DNA from: Asterochloris sp. CNOR1
Taxonomy: Eukaryota; Chlorophyta; Trebouxiophyceae; Trebouxiales; Trebouxiaceae
Assembly: GCA_963969365.1 (NCBI GenBank)
Contig: OZ017761.1
Coordinates: forward strand, 2,186,899 to 2,250,898
Length of the DNA stretch: 64,000 nt
Direction of reading: 5' to 3'
Shown here: positions 21,155 to 36,100 of the stretch, one piece after another
Layout: each line of letters begins with the position of its first letter
Position numbering within the stretch: position 1 is the first letter of the stretch
Position numbers and translations under genes: made by a program
Notes under the pieces: model-generated
Databases searched by the model: none
The model's input: the letters and a program-made list of their open reading frames with translations, nothing else
What the model was told of the DNA's origin: nothing

Positions 21155-24100
21155 TCAAACAGTCAAGGTCTTCATTTGGCCCCAGTTGGGGCCTGCACGC
21201 AATTTGATGGGGAGTGGGACTGATAGCGGCCAGGCTTCCTCCATGACCTGCCTGATGAGGACAGCAAACTCCTGCAACCTGCTCTTGTGCACCTCAAACA
21301 GCAGCTCATCATGGATCTGCAGAGCATTGGACATTCACAATTGGAGCCAGTATTGCTGAGGTGCCAGAAGGACCCAAAATTGCAGGCAGCGTGGGCATGT
21401 TGATATGATTGCAGAGGGACAAGCAGCAGCCAGTCACCTGCAGAACCAGGCGGCAGGGTGGGGGCCCATTGGCAAGGAGTGGCGGCTCGTGCTGCAGCTT
21501 GCGGTCCAGCACCCTCTGCAGGTTGATCATGGCCAGCTTGACAAGGTCCGCCGCACCTCCCTGCAAGGGCAACACACAGGTGCTCTGCGCAGCACTGCAG
21601 GTAAAGTCACACACATGCACTTACAGTCGCTCTTCTTATGCAGGGCCTGGCCAGGTCAGCTTTGCCACCCTGCAACACAGCCTAAGGTCCCTGACACAGG
21701 CTAATAAGGGGGCATTGAGCAGCTTGACCAGGTAGGGCAGCCCACCCTGCAACTGATCTGCCAGTACTTCACCAGCAGTGCAGCAGAGACTTTACTGAAG
21801 AACAGGCAGAAGCTGTTGATGGATCATGAAAGCCATACCAGGTCAGCTGCCCCGTTCAAGGCCAACAGGCAAAACATGTTTAAACAAGTCGACGATGTCA
21901 CATAGATCACATACTGTGTCAACTGCTACATGCAGCTTGAGCAGTCATCCACAGTCAAACACTATTTGCTCTTCCTTGGACTGTCACCTTCTTGCGCTGA
22001 GAGCGCATCCTTCACCAGAGCCAGAGGCATGCGCAGGATTCCTGCCCAGGGAGTGGCACTGAAAGAGTCTTGGTTGATTCGCTGCTCCAGCAGCCCAACA
22101 AACACGCACCTGGCAGACGGTGTTGATGGCCTTGCGCTCCGCCCCTGCCACCTCCTCACTCTTGTCAGATGTGATGTCAGGCAGCGGGCGCCGCCTCCCT
22201 GCCAGCGTGGTCACAAAGTGGTTCTGGCGGCAGCCATCCCTGATGGCATCCTGCCACCTCATCTGCAGCACAGCACTCGACACCTGTCAGCAGGATGCTG
22301 CGTAACAATAGCAGCTCTGTGTGCCTGACAATCCAAGTGGCAGCCTGGTCAGTTGGCAGCATGTGGCCACACAGCAGAGCTATGGGCCAGCTGCATAGCC
22401 GGTGCTCGGCGGCCTCCTGACTGCGCCCTGCCACCTCACCTGAAGCCCGTCACCGAGAGGATGCTCAGGCAAGGGCTGGTGATCAGTGGGCATCGCCGCC
22501 GCCCACACCCCGGCTGCTGGCGAGTGTCACCCCTGCCCATGGCCTGACACCCTCATCAGTAGCAGGCCAGGCCGTCACCACAGCCTCATTCCAGATTCTG
22601 GCAGGTAGGCAAGCAGGCTAGTGGGTGCGCTCTCAAGTGAAGAGCACCCACCACGCCAGGCAGGGACCTCATGAAAGTTGTGCGCTCATCTTGGGCCGCC
22701 TCCACGGTGCAGGACAGATCCTTGGACAGAGCCCTGGCACCCTTGCCGTAGAGCAGGCCGTATGCCAGCTGCTTGGCCTTATTGCGCACCTCGTCAGGCA
22801 CCTGCAAGAGGGGAGCAGCAGGCTCTCTCGGCAGGAACTCTTGTTACAGGACAACACCCCAGCGGCAGGCTACCTCCAAGCTTCCTGATTGTCCTGCGCA
22901 TATCGTCAGGCCACTGCAGCTCGGCAGCAGCTCTGTCAGGCCAGAGACGGCAAAAAAGCTGTAGCTGGTCAGTTGCCTGATCATGTTTGGCACCTTTGCT
23001 CACAGGTGAGGCAGCAGCTGCCGTGGTGGCCACAGCTCAGATCAGATCTGCTGTTGCAGCAGGTTAGGATGGGGGTCAGCCTATTGGCATTTCTGTGTGC
23101 CTGTCATGCACCTGCAAGGGGCAGTGAGAAAGCGCTGCCAGTCAGATACCTCAGGCAGCGCGGCTTTAGCCACCTGCTGCTGGGCTGCAGTAGCTTCTGT
23201 GATGCCAATGTCCGGCAAAGCGTCAGACCAGTTGGCTTTGAGCGGTGAACAGCCCACTGATCACCTACCTGGGCAAAATGCGCAACCTGTGATAGATTGA
23301 GTCCAGCTGCTGCCTGGGCATCACCTGTATGCCCAAATGACCCAGACAGCATAAAAAGGTGTCCAGCGGCGTCCGAACCCCACAAAGCAAGGCTACCCTC
23401 TGCCAACCTGCTGTACTGACTGCAATACTCACTTCTGCACCATCTGGTCAACTGCAGATGGCCCCAAACTCTAAAGCATTCACTGATCACTGCTGCAAAG
23501 CACCACCAAGGAGCAACTGTGGTCCAGCTCACACCTGCTCCGCATACTGTGGCATCCACTGCTGCGCCAGGTTGCTGAAGGGATCCATCTTTCCTTCCGT
23601 GAAGATGGCCACCAGCCCACAGTCCTGGCTGAGGTGGGCCATGATGCGCAACTCCAGCTGGCAGTAGTCAGCCGACAACAGCACGCAGCCGGCAGGGGCC
23701 ACAAAGGCCAGCCTGCAGGAGCAAGGGGCAGGCTGTGAGGGGCACGTGGGCAGGCACTGCTTGATCCCCCGTGTCCAGGTGGGCAGCATGCCTCGCCCAT
23801 GAGGGCAGCACTCTGAGAGCACTCAAGCAGGCAGGGAGTTGTAGAGCAGGGGAAGGTGACTGCTGCCAAACGCTCCCACGTGACAAGAGTGGTGCAGCAG
23901 TCATGACAACTTCCACAGGGAGGTCTGAGAGGAGCCTGTGCACCTCCTGCTTGCACGTTTCAGAGGAGACCTCATGCACTAAATAAGTGCTGAAGGCTGG
24001 CAAGAGTCCAACCTGCGAGCTACCAGGAGCTTGCTCCTCGCCTGCTTGTCAACCCACATTAGCTGCTGTCATTTTGGGCAGTGCAGCAATCCCACCTGGG

Positions 24101-27100
24101 GCCATCCGTCTGCCCTGCCTGCCACTCAAACTGGCTGCTAGTGTGACAGGTCAGCACAGACCCCACCTGGGGGCTACAAGGTGGCTGCTCCTCGCTTGCT
24201 CGCCGCCCTGGGGGGGTTGTTGTGTGGCTGCCAGGTCCACGCTGCGCTCGTGGGGCACTGTCTGCAGGTTGGGCTCATCCATGGCCAGCCTGCATAGGGG
24301 CACAGCAGCTCACACCTCAGTCACGTTGGGCATGAGGCTGGCTGCAGCCCTCTAAGTGGCCATCGCCAATCTGCAGCCCTGCAAACCTGGTTGGGCTGTA
24401 TGCAAATGCTTGTTACTGATTGGTCAAAGGCTGGCAGAGACCCTGTACACAACTGAATTCAGGAGGCCAGACAAGACCCATGCCAGTCTGCGCACAGTGG
24501 CTCGCTGACAGTCAGCACTGGGCATGCCTGCAGTCAAGCCATCAAAGCACTTCATCCAGCACCTGGGCCACAGGCTGCCCTGCTCCTGAAGACGGCACCT
24601 GGTGGCCCAAGACCCTCAAATCAATGGTCAACACCAGGCAGTGCTGATGATGTACTGCTTGATGTGCCCCAGGATACGCACCAGGCTGTCACGCAGCTGA
24701 TCATTGAGATACAAAAGCTGACCTTCAACTGCCCACAAACCCTGCTCCTGACGACAGGACCAGGTCCTGTTGGTCCCCAACCCTAATCTCACCTAGAGGT
24801 GTCATTGTTGCGTTACATGCTGCACCCCGCTATGCGCACTAGGCCACCCTTCTTGTAAAACCAATTGAGCACCTATTGGCGCTGCCAGTCTTACCTGGCA
24901 GTGCTGACAATGCACTGCTTCATGCGCCCCTCAATGCGCACCAGGCTGCCCCTGCTCCTGAACACAACACCTGGAGGCCCCGACCCTAATTTGCCTGACT
25001 CACCTGCCAGTGCCAGTGTTGCACTGCATGATGCGCCCCGCAATGCGCACCAGGCTGCCCTGTTCAAGGGGCTGCCCCGTGGCAGGGTCCAGGCCCCACA
25101 CGCGGCCGCCGCCTGCCAGGGCCATGTGGCGAGGGGTCTGCTGGGCGGTCTCCAGTAGGCTGCGGCGCAGTGCGTCTAAGGAGCGCCATTCCATGATCAG
25201 GTCAGCTACAGGGTGGTCAAGCTGCTTGAGCACCTGCAGTCAAATGCATTCCATTTATTGACCAAGGCAAGATAGTTCCTGGGTACAACGGTGCAGCAGT
25301 ATATTGGAGCAGCAGGGCGACACTTGGTCTTGAAACCCTACAGGCAAACACATGCTGCAGCAGTCAGGACCCTGTGCAGACAGCAGGGCGTGCCACTCCC
25401 TGATCAGGTCAAATGCATGAAGAAGAAGCTGCTCAGGCATCTGCAGGCGACCAGAGCTCTTTTCAGCAGGGCAGGGCATTGCCACCTCAGCAGCCAAGTG
25501 TCAGATGGGCCTTCGTGAGAGAGCAACAGAGTGGCAACAGCCCCGCAGGCAACCAAGCGCGGCAGTCGAATTTGTGCATGGCCAATACAGAGCACCACTC
25601 CATGCACAATCCTGCCAGAGGGTAGTCAAGCTGCTGCTGGAGAACCTTGAGGAAGCTGAGAGGGCATCTGGGGTCTTTGCAGGATGCTTGAGGGCGGTGG
25701 TGTTGTATCAGAAGCTGATCCAGTGCTGTGTCTAGGCAGGAGGCAAAGAGATTGCTCAGGTTTCCCACAGGTTGATTCAGCAGCAGCAGCGCCCGCAATC
25801 AGCAGCAGGCTTATGCTGAGCTATAGGATGCACAGTGTCACTGCCGCACATCAGATGTAGCTTTGTGCAGCTGGGGTGCAGCACACCGACACACTGCCGA
25901 AGGGGCACACATGCAGAGCCAGACTGCAACAATGGTGGCCAGAGCTCTTGGCTAGCCTTGCTCAAAGGGCATCTGGGAAGCCCCCGATCGTCATGACAAC
26001 AGACAGTACATTACCAGCCTGGGTGCAGCATCAGTGTGCCATGCACTTCACTGCATGGTGCAGCCCAATTGTCACTGGCAGCCCAGCAAGGAAGCCATCT
26101 GACCATTTGTCTCGGACTTGCCTCCTGTGCCCTGGGCACCCTGCTGGGGCCTGCAGTTTCAGTTGCTGCTCACAGCAGCTACTCAAGACAGACGCCAACA
26201 AGCAAGTCCCTTTTGGTGAGTCCTGGGCTGACAGTCACACCCAGCCTGGCTGGCAGAGGTATGCACAGCTGCTGCTCACAGTTAATGACGCATCTACTGA
26301 CCTGCTGATTGGTCTTTGGCTTGCCATTTGAGCCCAGGCACCCTGCCGGCACGTGCAGCTCCAGCTTCTTCTTCCCAAACAACAGGTCAGAGGTCTCCTG
26401 TGGGCTCCTGATGATGGCTTTGATCTCAAAGGTGTTGTAGCCATGACTTGGCAGCAGGGACCTGATCAGATTGCACAACTGGCCCGCGATGTCGTCTTGG
26501 CGGCGCTCCAGATAGACCCTGCAGGCACGCCAGCACACAGATCTCAGCTGTATGTCTTCAAACATGTGACAACAGAGGCACTAGCAGGGGAGCCTATTGC
26601 ACAGCTGCCCTCAGAATGGTCCCGGTGGGGCTGGTAGCAGAAAAATTTTGATGTGCTTTGTGGCGCTCAGCCTTGGCCCTTTGGACATGTCACCTTGCAA
26701 ACTTGGCACCTTTGGAATGCCGCCTGCCTGCCAGAGGGCTTGACAGGTTTCCTGACAGAAGCCAGCCTGCGCAACGCCTCTCGGCATCTGGGCTGCTGCT
26801 GATGTGTCCCTGGTAGGTCTAGGCAACTTCCCGGCACTACAGGCCGCATGCTATCCTGTACAAGCCCTGATTGCTTGTAAAGGGATGCGGCTGCTGTGCA
26901 CACACAAGGTGAGCCTGTCTGTATGCACAACATGACAGCCTCCCCAGACCAACTGAAGATGTTGTACCAATCACAGAGAGCAGCGAGGGCAGGAGTGATT
27001 GCAACGCTTCAGGACACCAGCTTCTCTGTGGACTCCAACTCTGATGCCTCCCACTCTCCAGCAGATTCATTGGCAATGGCTGTTCGAGCCCTCACAACAA

Positions 27101-30100
27101 ATAGACTGATTGGCCTCAGCATTGTGTGCCAGTCAGACACAAGGCCTGGTTGCACCCAGAGTAGGGCTCCTGATTCACCCAGGTGATCCTGGCAGGCTGT
27201 GTCCAGTGGCATTGCTGGGGATTTGCAACCACCCTGCATCCAAACTGTGAGCCAGAGCCACTTACGCTGCCTGCTTCATTGTCTGGCGATCCAGCACCAT
27301 GCCCTGCGACTCCATGGCAGCCAGCAGAGGCACGAGGGGCATCTCCACACCATGCAGGGCCTCCAGCATGCCTCCCTCCTGCAGCAGCAGCAGCCAACGT
27401 CGTGCCTTCTGCAGCATGCTGCCCACAATCTTCTGCCTCAAATCAATGCACTGCACTGTGGTGCAGCCTATTGGGGCCTGCAATGTGGTCAAAATGTTGC
27501 GCCGGTGCCGTGCAGAGGCTGCAGCTGGCGACTATGCACAGCCAGCGTCTGGCCCTCCTTCTGCAACAGCACCAGTGTACAGCAGCGGCAGCAGGCAGGG
27601 TCGTCCTCAAACCCCTAAGCCAGCTGCCCCATCCCTTCTCCTGCAACTGCAGCAGCCCCTGACTGAGAAACTTCTTCTTACTTTGGGGCCAGGGTTTTTT
27701 GACAGTTGTCTTAGATGCTGTGCTGAAAAGAGCAGGCGACCCAGGCAGCCACTTCACACAGTCCCTCCCTGTGACTACTTTCCAAAGTGGCTGCCCAGAC
27801 TGACCAATCTGCTTGGGTTTTTGTCGGTGCAGCACATGCAAACTGCATTGCAGGAAGGTGGCAAAGGCAGACAGCAGACACCAGAGGAAGCCTGCACCTT
27901 GTCCAAGCTGCTCAGACTGGCTTCTTATACTATGCAGCACATGCAATGTGCACTGCAGAAAGTGCTGCAGGCAGACGGAGGACAGGATTTTCGAGCCTTG
28001 TCAATGCGCCCACATGGGTCTCATCAGTGCAGCACATGCAAGGTGCTTTGCAAGTGCGGCCGGTGGATGAAAAAGGAGACAAAGCTCTCACCCTGAGCTT
28101 GACCTGCAGCACCCTGTCCGCAGCCTGGCTGAGCAGTGCAAAGCTGCATGTCCGGATCGCATTTCCTGCAGCGCAAACACATGCCTATCTGGAAGCTTTC
28201 TCAGTTTGCTGCAGCTCAACCGCTGCAGAGAAAGCAGGGCCCCCAGCTCTGCAGGCACAGCGCAAAGAGTCACATGGGGTCTGCGCTGTAGCAGTGTCAT
28301 CAAGTGGCCAGCCGACACGGCCAGACACATGAAGTCGATCAGGTAGGCTCCAGGCAGGGTGTCCCCGGTAGCCCACCGCTGGTTGCCATGGTGCGAGTGC
28401 ATCTCCCAAGGACGCCTGCCACCTGGGCAACAGCTGAGGAGCTGCTTAGCTCTGCTACCAGCTTCTCCAGCCTCTTCTCGGCCTTGCTGCTGCTGTCTGC
28501 GTGGTCGTCATGGGCATTCTTGCAGTCAGGGTCCACCAGGTAGGCTGCAATGCGCACGTCGACCAGGCGCCCACCCAGGCTAAGGTTGCAGCCCTCATCT
28601 GCAGTCAAATGGCAACATGTTTGGTTGCAGACCGGTTCTGTAGTCCAAAAAGTTTGTCCCATGTGCTGCCTATGAAGCACTTGCAGCAGCATCTGTCACC
28701 GCCGATGAAGGCAGCAGGCTTCATCTGCAGACTGAAAAGACAAGTAGTGCGATCTGGCATGGTCGCTCTCAGCAGGCAGCTGCAAGCTAGGAGCAGGCTG
28801 CAGGCGTCATTGGCAGCCATGGTGGAGGAGGTAACAGGCAGACTGCATGTTCATGTGTTGGGACAGCAAGAAACTTCGCAGCCTGTCACTGGAGCAGCTG
28901 TAGAACTTGACACGTATATCTTGCTGGAGATGATTTCTGGGCTGCTGAAATCTTGCCAAGTGGCATATTGATTGCCACAACATAGCAGAAGCACTGACAG
29001 GATTGTGCTGCAGTACCAAGCACTCACCTGCCAACAATCACCCGTGAGTCTGCGAGACAGGCTGACATGCTAGCTACGTGCTGTCTTGCCTAAAAGGTGA
29101 TCTCTGAAATTCTGGTCCCACCTGTCCTGGCTCGGATGAGCTCTCACACCAGGCAGGGATGCGGCAGCTGATGCCTCACCTACAATTAGAGCCTTGAGCT
29201 GGCCCTTTAGGTCGAAGCAGACCTTCTCAGGCACCTTCTGCTCGGTGCTGTCACCACCCTGCAGCATATGCCCCACAGCGGCCTGCATGGCAGCCGCCTC
29301 CTCTGCTGGTGGCTGGTCGCTGCTGGAGTGCCGCAGGCGCACGTAGTACGCTGCCTCACGGTTCCAGGTCACAGCGATGCCAGCCACTGCCAGCGTGACG
29401 CCCTGAGCCTTCCTCCCTGCAACAGCAATGTTCACAGTGACTAGGGGCACAATGGGGTGTCCCCATGTAGCGTGGACGGGGACATCAGCAGACAGCTCCA
29501 CAGCAGCCAGCAAGAGGCAAACTCACATGAAGCCTCTGCTGTCAATCCTGCTTCTTGAGTGCAGTCTGCAGTGTTACCGCACGCAGCAGCCGCCGGAGAG
29601 TACCTCGCGGTGCAGCAGCCCGCTCTCTGCTGCCTGAGATCTGGCTGACCATGTGCAGCACAGCACAAGATGTCAGTGGCGTGATCGAACAGTGCCCAGC
29701 CAAAGATGCCGGCTGGTTTTGTCGATCCCACTGTTGGAGCTCTCACTTGCCAAGTCTTGCAGCCCGTGGCGTTCAAAATGGGAGAAGCGCTGGCACACAT
29801 AGGAGGACAGTGTGCAGGGAAGCTGGCGGCTATGGCAGGGTCTGAAAGCCAGAACGGCCCAGACCATGCTGCAAGGCATGTGCCCTCCCTGACTTAGCGC
29901 AAACAGGTCACCTGTGTCACCAGCACCCGCATTCTGGACCTCTGTCCTGCAACGGCGCACGTCAAGCTGGAAGGCCCAGCGGGGTTGCCTCCGCCACAGT
30001 TGCAGCAAGGCCTCCAGGGTTGGTAGGCTTGCAATGTATAGCAGCCCCTGCAGTGCACCAGCAGCGTACTTTGATGCCGAGAAAGCCGGCAGCCAATGAT

Positions 30101-33100
30101 TTTTTGAGCAGTGGTCTCCCATGTTTACTGGCACCTTGCGGGGACAGGCCACTTGCGCCGGTGCTGAGACAGCAGGCAGCACACAATTTCCAAAACAGAT
30201 GCACTTAAAGGTCCCACAGCACTGCATGCAGCACCATAACACTGGCAGCCCCAAGACGCCAAGGTGAGTCCTTCATGCACAGTCTCGAGACCACCACAGT
30301 GCTCACCTTCTGGTCTGCCTTGATCTGCTGAGGCAGCGCCGCAGTGACAGCCTCATCGTCCTCAGGAGGGTCATCGGGGCCCTGCTGCCTCCGCTTCAGG
30401 AGATCATGCTCCTCAGCAGCCTCCGCATTTGCATCCTCTTGCTGCTTGACCTTCTCCTCCTGCGGCCAGCATCAGGCAACATGGCAGCGTGAGGTCCTGT
30501 TCAGTCAAGGACCGGTCTGGGAGCCAGGCTGCTTGTCCACCCAATTCCACTGCTTGGCAGCAGTGAAGCTGGCCCAGGCAGCCCCTCCCTCAAGACAAAG
30601 AGGAACGAACACCTGGCCGACAGTTTTGCGAGTCTGCCTGCGAGGCACATCCATTCCACAGCCAGCACAAGGCACTGCATGCTATGCTTTTGGAGCTTCT
30701 ACCCTTGGCTGCATATGCCTGCATCTCTGCTCCTTACTAGCTTCTGGGGTACCTGTACCTTGCATTCTGGCAGCCGGACCTTGGCATGGGCGCACAGGCA
30801 CGCATTGGCTGCCTACACCTTGGCCTAAGCTCACTGGCACACTTGGGCAGCTCAGAAGGCTGCTCATGCAGAGCCCCACTAGCACCAGCGTCTGGCCTGC
30901 CTCAAGAAGCTCCAGGCACAGGCCACAAGCAGCCTCCACGATAAGCAACACAAATTGGTGCAGCAGATCTGCCCAAGAAGAGCAGTGTGCATGGCAAAGC
31001 TGAGCATGGGTCTGGATGCAGACTGTCAGTGCAGGTGCCCAACAGCAACAGTCTCCACTGGCTCTAGGTGCGGAGCTTACATCCCCACAGGCAGCCTCCA
31101 GCAGCCGACACGGTAACTGACACAACTGGGTCAGCAACATCAGCCTATAGGAGGGTAGAGCGCGGCTCAGCGAGGTGAGGGCTCACAGACAGGCTGCTGG
31201 TGCAAGCGCCCACTGGCACCAGCTGTTGGGCTGTCTGCACAGGGCCTGGAGGCGACACACAGACAGGTGACCTGGACTCATGCCTTCGAGCAGCCCTGGC
31301 TGTGAACAATGCAACAGACAGACAGCTGGTGTTGGATACCTACTGGCTCTAGGCCCTGACCAGTCCAGCATGCTCTTGAGGCCACATGCGTGCTTGTGCC
31401 TGCTGACACCTGCCCTTGAGCAGTCTTGATCACTCGAAATCACAGGTAGATGATCACCCACCAGCACTAGCCTCTGGGCAGCGTTCACCAGCTGCTTGGC
31501 ATCCTTTTGCCAGCGCGATGCCATCTTGGGGTTGCTCCCATCAGGGTGCCCTGTGCAAACAAGCAGCGACCTATTGAGAATATCCAACAACAATTGGAGA
31601 ACAGCAGGGCAAGACAGCCTGAGGACTGCCACCTGATGGTGCTTGAGAAGTTGCTCTGCTTGACCTGAGCTCAGCACGATGTATTGCAGACATGCAGGCT
31701 CTGAAAGCAGCTCCACAGCAGACGGGATGATCACAATAATTGCTTCTTGGTCTCATTGCTGACCCAGCTCCCTGCCAGCTGCTCAGGCAAGTATGTCACG
31801 GCAAACGCATGTACACCTGGCAGCTGTGGTGTAACTAGCTGCTCTCTGCCGTTTGTTAGGCATTTTGTGGCATGCCAAGCATGTATGCCTGACCAGGAAA
31901 CACCTGACTTCAGCAGCTTGTGAAACTACCCAAGGCTGTCCATCTGCAACCTGCCCATGCAAGTGAGGCATGCGCAGCACCCACAGCATGGCAGGAGTGT
32001 CTCACCCGATTTCAGATTTTTGGCGATGTCATCAGGCTCGCTCGCCGCAAGCTGCTCAGGTGTCAGGATGCCACAGTTGTACAGGATGCGAGCCCTACTG
32101 GCCTGGACTCCTGGTACAGTCATTAGTGCCACCAGCTCCTCTCGTGTGCCAGCTTCAATGCGCCTCTGCAAGCAGAGTTCCATTGCTGGGCCCCTGGCGT
32201 CCATAGCTGGTGACACCAAGGGGACAACATCGGCAGCAGCAATGTGAAGGCCTACTCAGCTCATTCATGACAGTCCAGCCCTTGTCTGACAGAGACCAGC
32301 TTCACCCTCAAGGTGCGTGTTGCGGCTTGTTTTGCCTCAAGCTCACGTGCAACTGTGACAGTAGGGCCTCAATGTCTGACCAGCCCTTGCCGCGAGAGAA
32401 AGCCGCCAGGTCACTGGTGAACTGCGCTGCGGTCTCTTTGAACCTCTTGAGCTCCCCCACGCCGAGGTCATATTTCTTGTCAAGGGAGGCCACTTTGGCA
32501 GCGGCGTCCTGCGCAGTCATGTCCTTCTGTGAGAGAGGCACCTGCAGAGCAGCAACAAGGTGTTTGAGAAAGCAGGAGATGAGCCTTGAAGCAGCATCCT
32601 GCACAGTCCTGCCATCTTCTGACAGCTGCACCTGCACTTCACCAAGGGGCACTGTTACATTGTGGGACTTGTGGTGGCAGCATCATCCTTCAGGGTCACC
32701 TCATCTGCAGCCAGGGACAGCTGCACAGCAGCAAGCGGCTCCTCTCATTGAGAATCCCTCTGAGGCAGCAGGCTGTAGTGCAGAAAATGTCTTTGACTGT
32801 GAGGTGCACCTGTCTGACAAGAAGGGCAGTGTCCTGTGAGGGGAGTCAGACCTGAAGACGGGTTGATCTGCAGTCTTGAGATTCTGTGCTGCACAGCAAC
32901 ATGATGCACTGTCTTGTTGCAGAGGGCTACCCATGACTGCATCTTGTAAAATTGCTGTTCCAATGTCAGTAAGACCAGCACAGCAAGAAGGGCATCAAAC
33001 ATGATGTGCAATCTGCCTGCAACAGCAAGAGGTGACCAGGAGCCTAGCCAGACTCTGCGACTGTGCACAAGCTACTCGCAGCTGTAAGCAGGCTAGTTTT

Positions 33101-36100
33101 AGCATGGTACTCATGTCAAGCCAGTTTCTGCTACGCTTTGAGGAGCTGACTGCATCGTGCGCACATTGTTTACCCACAAGACAGCGCTGTAAAGCAAGCT
33201 CCTGCAGCTACTTGCAGGACAGGGCTTACATTGCAAAAATCTTGCTCACCCACCTCACAGCTGCGCAAGCCAGAGTGCTTCAGCACATTGTTGGGCAGGG
33301 CTCACCTCGCGCACAATGTCCGTCAGCACCATGGCAGCATAGAACCGCATGTAACGGTGCTGCTCGCCCTTTTTGATGGGAATAGATTGGTGGACATGGC
33401 CGCACAGAGCCTGGTGGTTGAGCCCAAGACGCTTTCTCATCAGGTTGTCCTCCTTCTGCAGGCAGGGGCAAGAGCACCATGAGCAGCAAGCTTGCTGTTT
33501 CACATGTGACTTGCCAGATGTGCTGTTGTACTGTCGTTGCAGGCAAAGGCAGCATATGCCCAACAGCAAAGGCGATAGGCAGTAAAGCAAACACTGCTTC
33601 GTGCCTGTCTGGCTTCTGCTGGGACAGGCATGTCCACTTCACCTTCTGTTACATCTCGTGAGAGACCTGTGTGTCAAGTGATACTTGCAATTGTGAGAAA
33701 GCTTGCTCTGGGCCCCCAGACCAAAGGATTGTCATGGAGCATTGCTGCAGCACATGCTTGCTGCAGCACAAATAGAATTCTAGCTGCAAGGTCGTGTGCC
33801 AACACATGAACCCCATAGATCCTTGCAATCAGGTAAAACTTCACGCATGCAAGATGCCACGCCGGCAAGTTGCCCCGCAACTGACATCTTGACATCTGTA
33901 ATGGCAGCATGCACCCTTCGGCCACGAAGGACACCAGCATACTCTCTCAGCTGGTCCAAGCTCTGGGCGTGAGCGGAAGGCAGCATGGCAAGCCAGGAGG
34001 CTGCAGGCCTTAACACAGAGGTCCCGTCCCTGTCTTAACACAACAGGAGCTGGTGTTACCAGAAGGCCCAGAAGGGTGCGCCAGTGTTTGTCATCCATGA
34101 AGCCATCCTTGTTGATCCAGGGCAGATCAGGGACGATCATGTCTGTGCTGGTGTGGCCCTTTGTGACCTTCTTGGTGGTGATAGGTACCACCACATAGCA
34201 GAGGTGGAGGGGGAAGGTGTCGCCCAGGCAGATGCTTGTGCGGGTGTCCTCCAGTAACTGCAGGCCCAGCAATTGCAACTGCTTAGCCTTGCCAGGCCAG
34301 GTTGGGTTACCAGAAATACCGTAAGTCTGGAGTGGTGCCCCGGTCAGGCAGCATTCCTCAAGCACCTTGTCCTGATTGTCAGCCTGATGTGGAAGTGCTT
34401 GGATTGAGAGCTGTAGTCAGTCATCACCGCAGCTGACTTGCCTGGGCAGTCTTCACAATGCAGAAGTCTGTCGCAGCCCCTCCACCTGGGACACCTCGCT
34501 CCCTGTGTGAGCTTTGCAGCCCCAGTACAGTGCCTGCTCACAGCAGCATGAGTTTTTGCATGCATGGCTCTCACTCAAGCAACATGCACCTCAGCGTGAG
34601 GTTCCTGAGTATTATAACATGCAGGCCTTAGGTGATTGGCAAGTCCACTTGCTTGCGTTGGCACGCACCACATTACATATGCCCGCGTGCACCTGCTCAC
34701 CTCAAGCACCTTGCTCCCCAGGGTGAGGCCCATGTGCGACGCGGCCAAAGCCTTGCCAAAGTCTGTGACCTCGTAGTCTGGGTTGTCGGGGGTGCCACGA
34801 GGGATAAGGACTCCTGACCCCGTGAGCCGCTTCCTCACTGGCTCCACGCACCTCAGCAGGGTCTGCACAAGCCAGGGCAGCATGTCAAGGCCAGCAGTTT
34901 CACAGGGCAGACAAGGCTAAGTGTTATGAGCAATGACGATGCTAGATCCTGACAGCAGCAGCTACACGTCTGGTCTATGCAGGCTCAGGCTGCGCCCATC
35001 AGGGCCAAAGACGCATTCCAGCTGCTCTGAAACTGGCTGTGCCACAGCATATCTCAGAAAGTGGCACTAGTAAGCAGGAGCAGCATGTGGCGAGCAGCCT
35101 GTGGCACTGGTAAGCAGGAGCAGCAAGTAAAGCCTGCACCTTCAGTCCTAATGGCGTAAGCCTCATTAGCAGGGCCAGCTGCAGCATGTCAACAACTGCA
35201 GCCAGAGCCCTGATGCGATTTGAGCCACCTGGAGCAAGCGCTTTGCACAGACAGGCCCAAAAGCGACATGGGGCTCACATAGGTGCTAGCTACAGCTCTG
35301 CCATCAGATAAAGGTTTCCGCAATCCACATCGCTTGCGACAAGCAGGCCCCTGTCTGCTGGCCTGCGCTGGCAGACTGAGGGGCATGGCAAGAGCCAAGA
35401 TGCTCCTACCATGCAGCACGAGGGCTGCTCTACCTCTGATGGCATGCGGGTGGCCATGAGGGTGCTCCTGAGGAAGAGCATGATGTCTGCGGGCTTGGTG
35501 CAGAGGCCAGAGTTGACGGCGTCTGTGATGGCTCTGTCCACTCCCTCCTGTGCCATCAGAGCACTGCCCACAGCCTCCAGGTCTGCCTGCAAGCAGACGC
35601 ACCAGAGTCTCATGAAGGACACAACATTGTCTGTCAGATAGAGGGCCCAGTGTAGCACTGCTCACAGCCTCCAAGCCCTCCTGCAGACAGCACAACCTCA
35701 GGACTTGGGTCAGGTTAGCTGCGGAAAGACAGACAGGAACGCTGCACACAGCTTTCAGATGTGTCTCAGGTCAGGCTTGCAGGCAGCTGCTTCCCAAACT
35801 TGTCCAGCTTTGGGAGTCAGAAAGCCCACCTTGATGAGGTATTCTGCATCCTTCCGCCGCTGCTCATTCCTTATCCCTGCAAGGATGACAGCTTCGCCAG
35901 TAATGTCCATTCCTTTGCGCCCTGCGCGCCCCGAAATCTGCTGCATCTCAGAGATTGTCAGGAGCTTGGGCTCCCCATCATACTTTTTCAGGTCCCTATA
36001 GGCAACATGCAGCACTGCTCAAAGATGCGACATTGCTCTGAGAAGGCGCCACAACTGGTGCACAGGAGCACAGCACAGCAGCTGCACAGTTCCCAAGATC

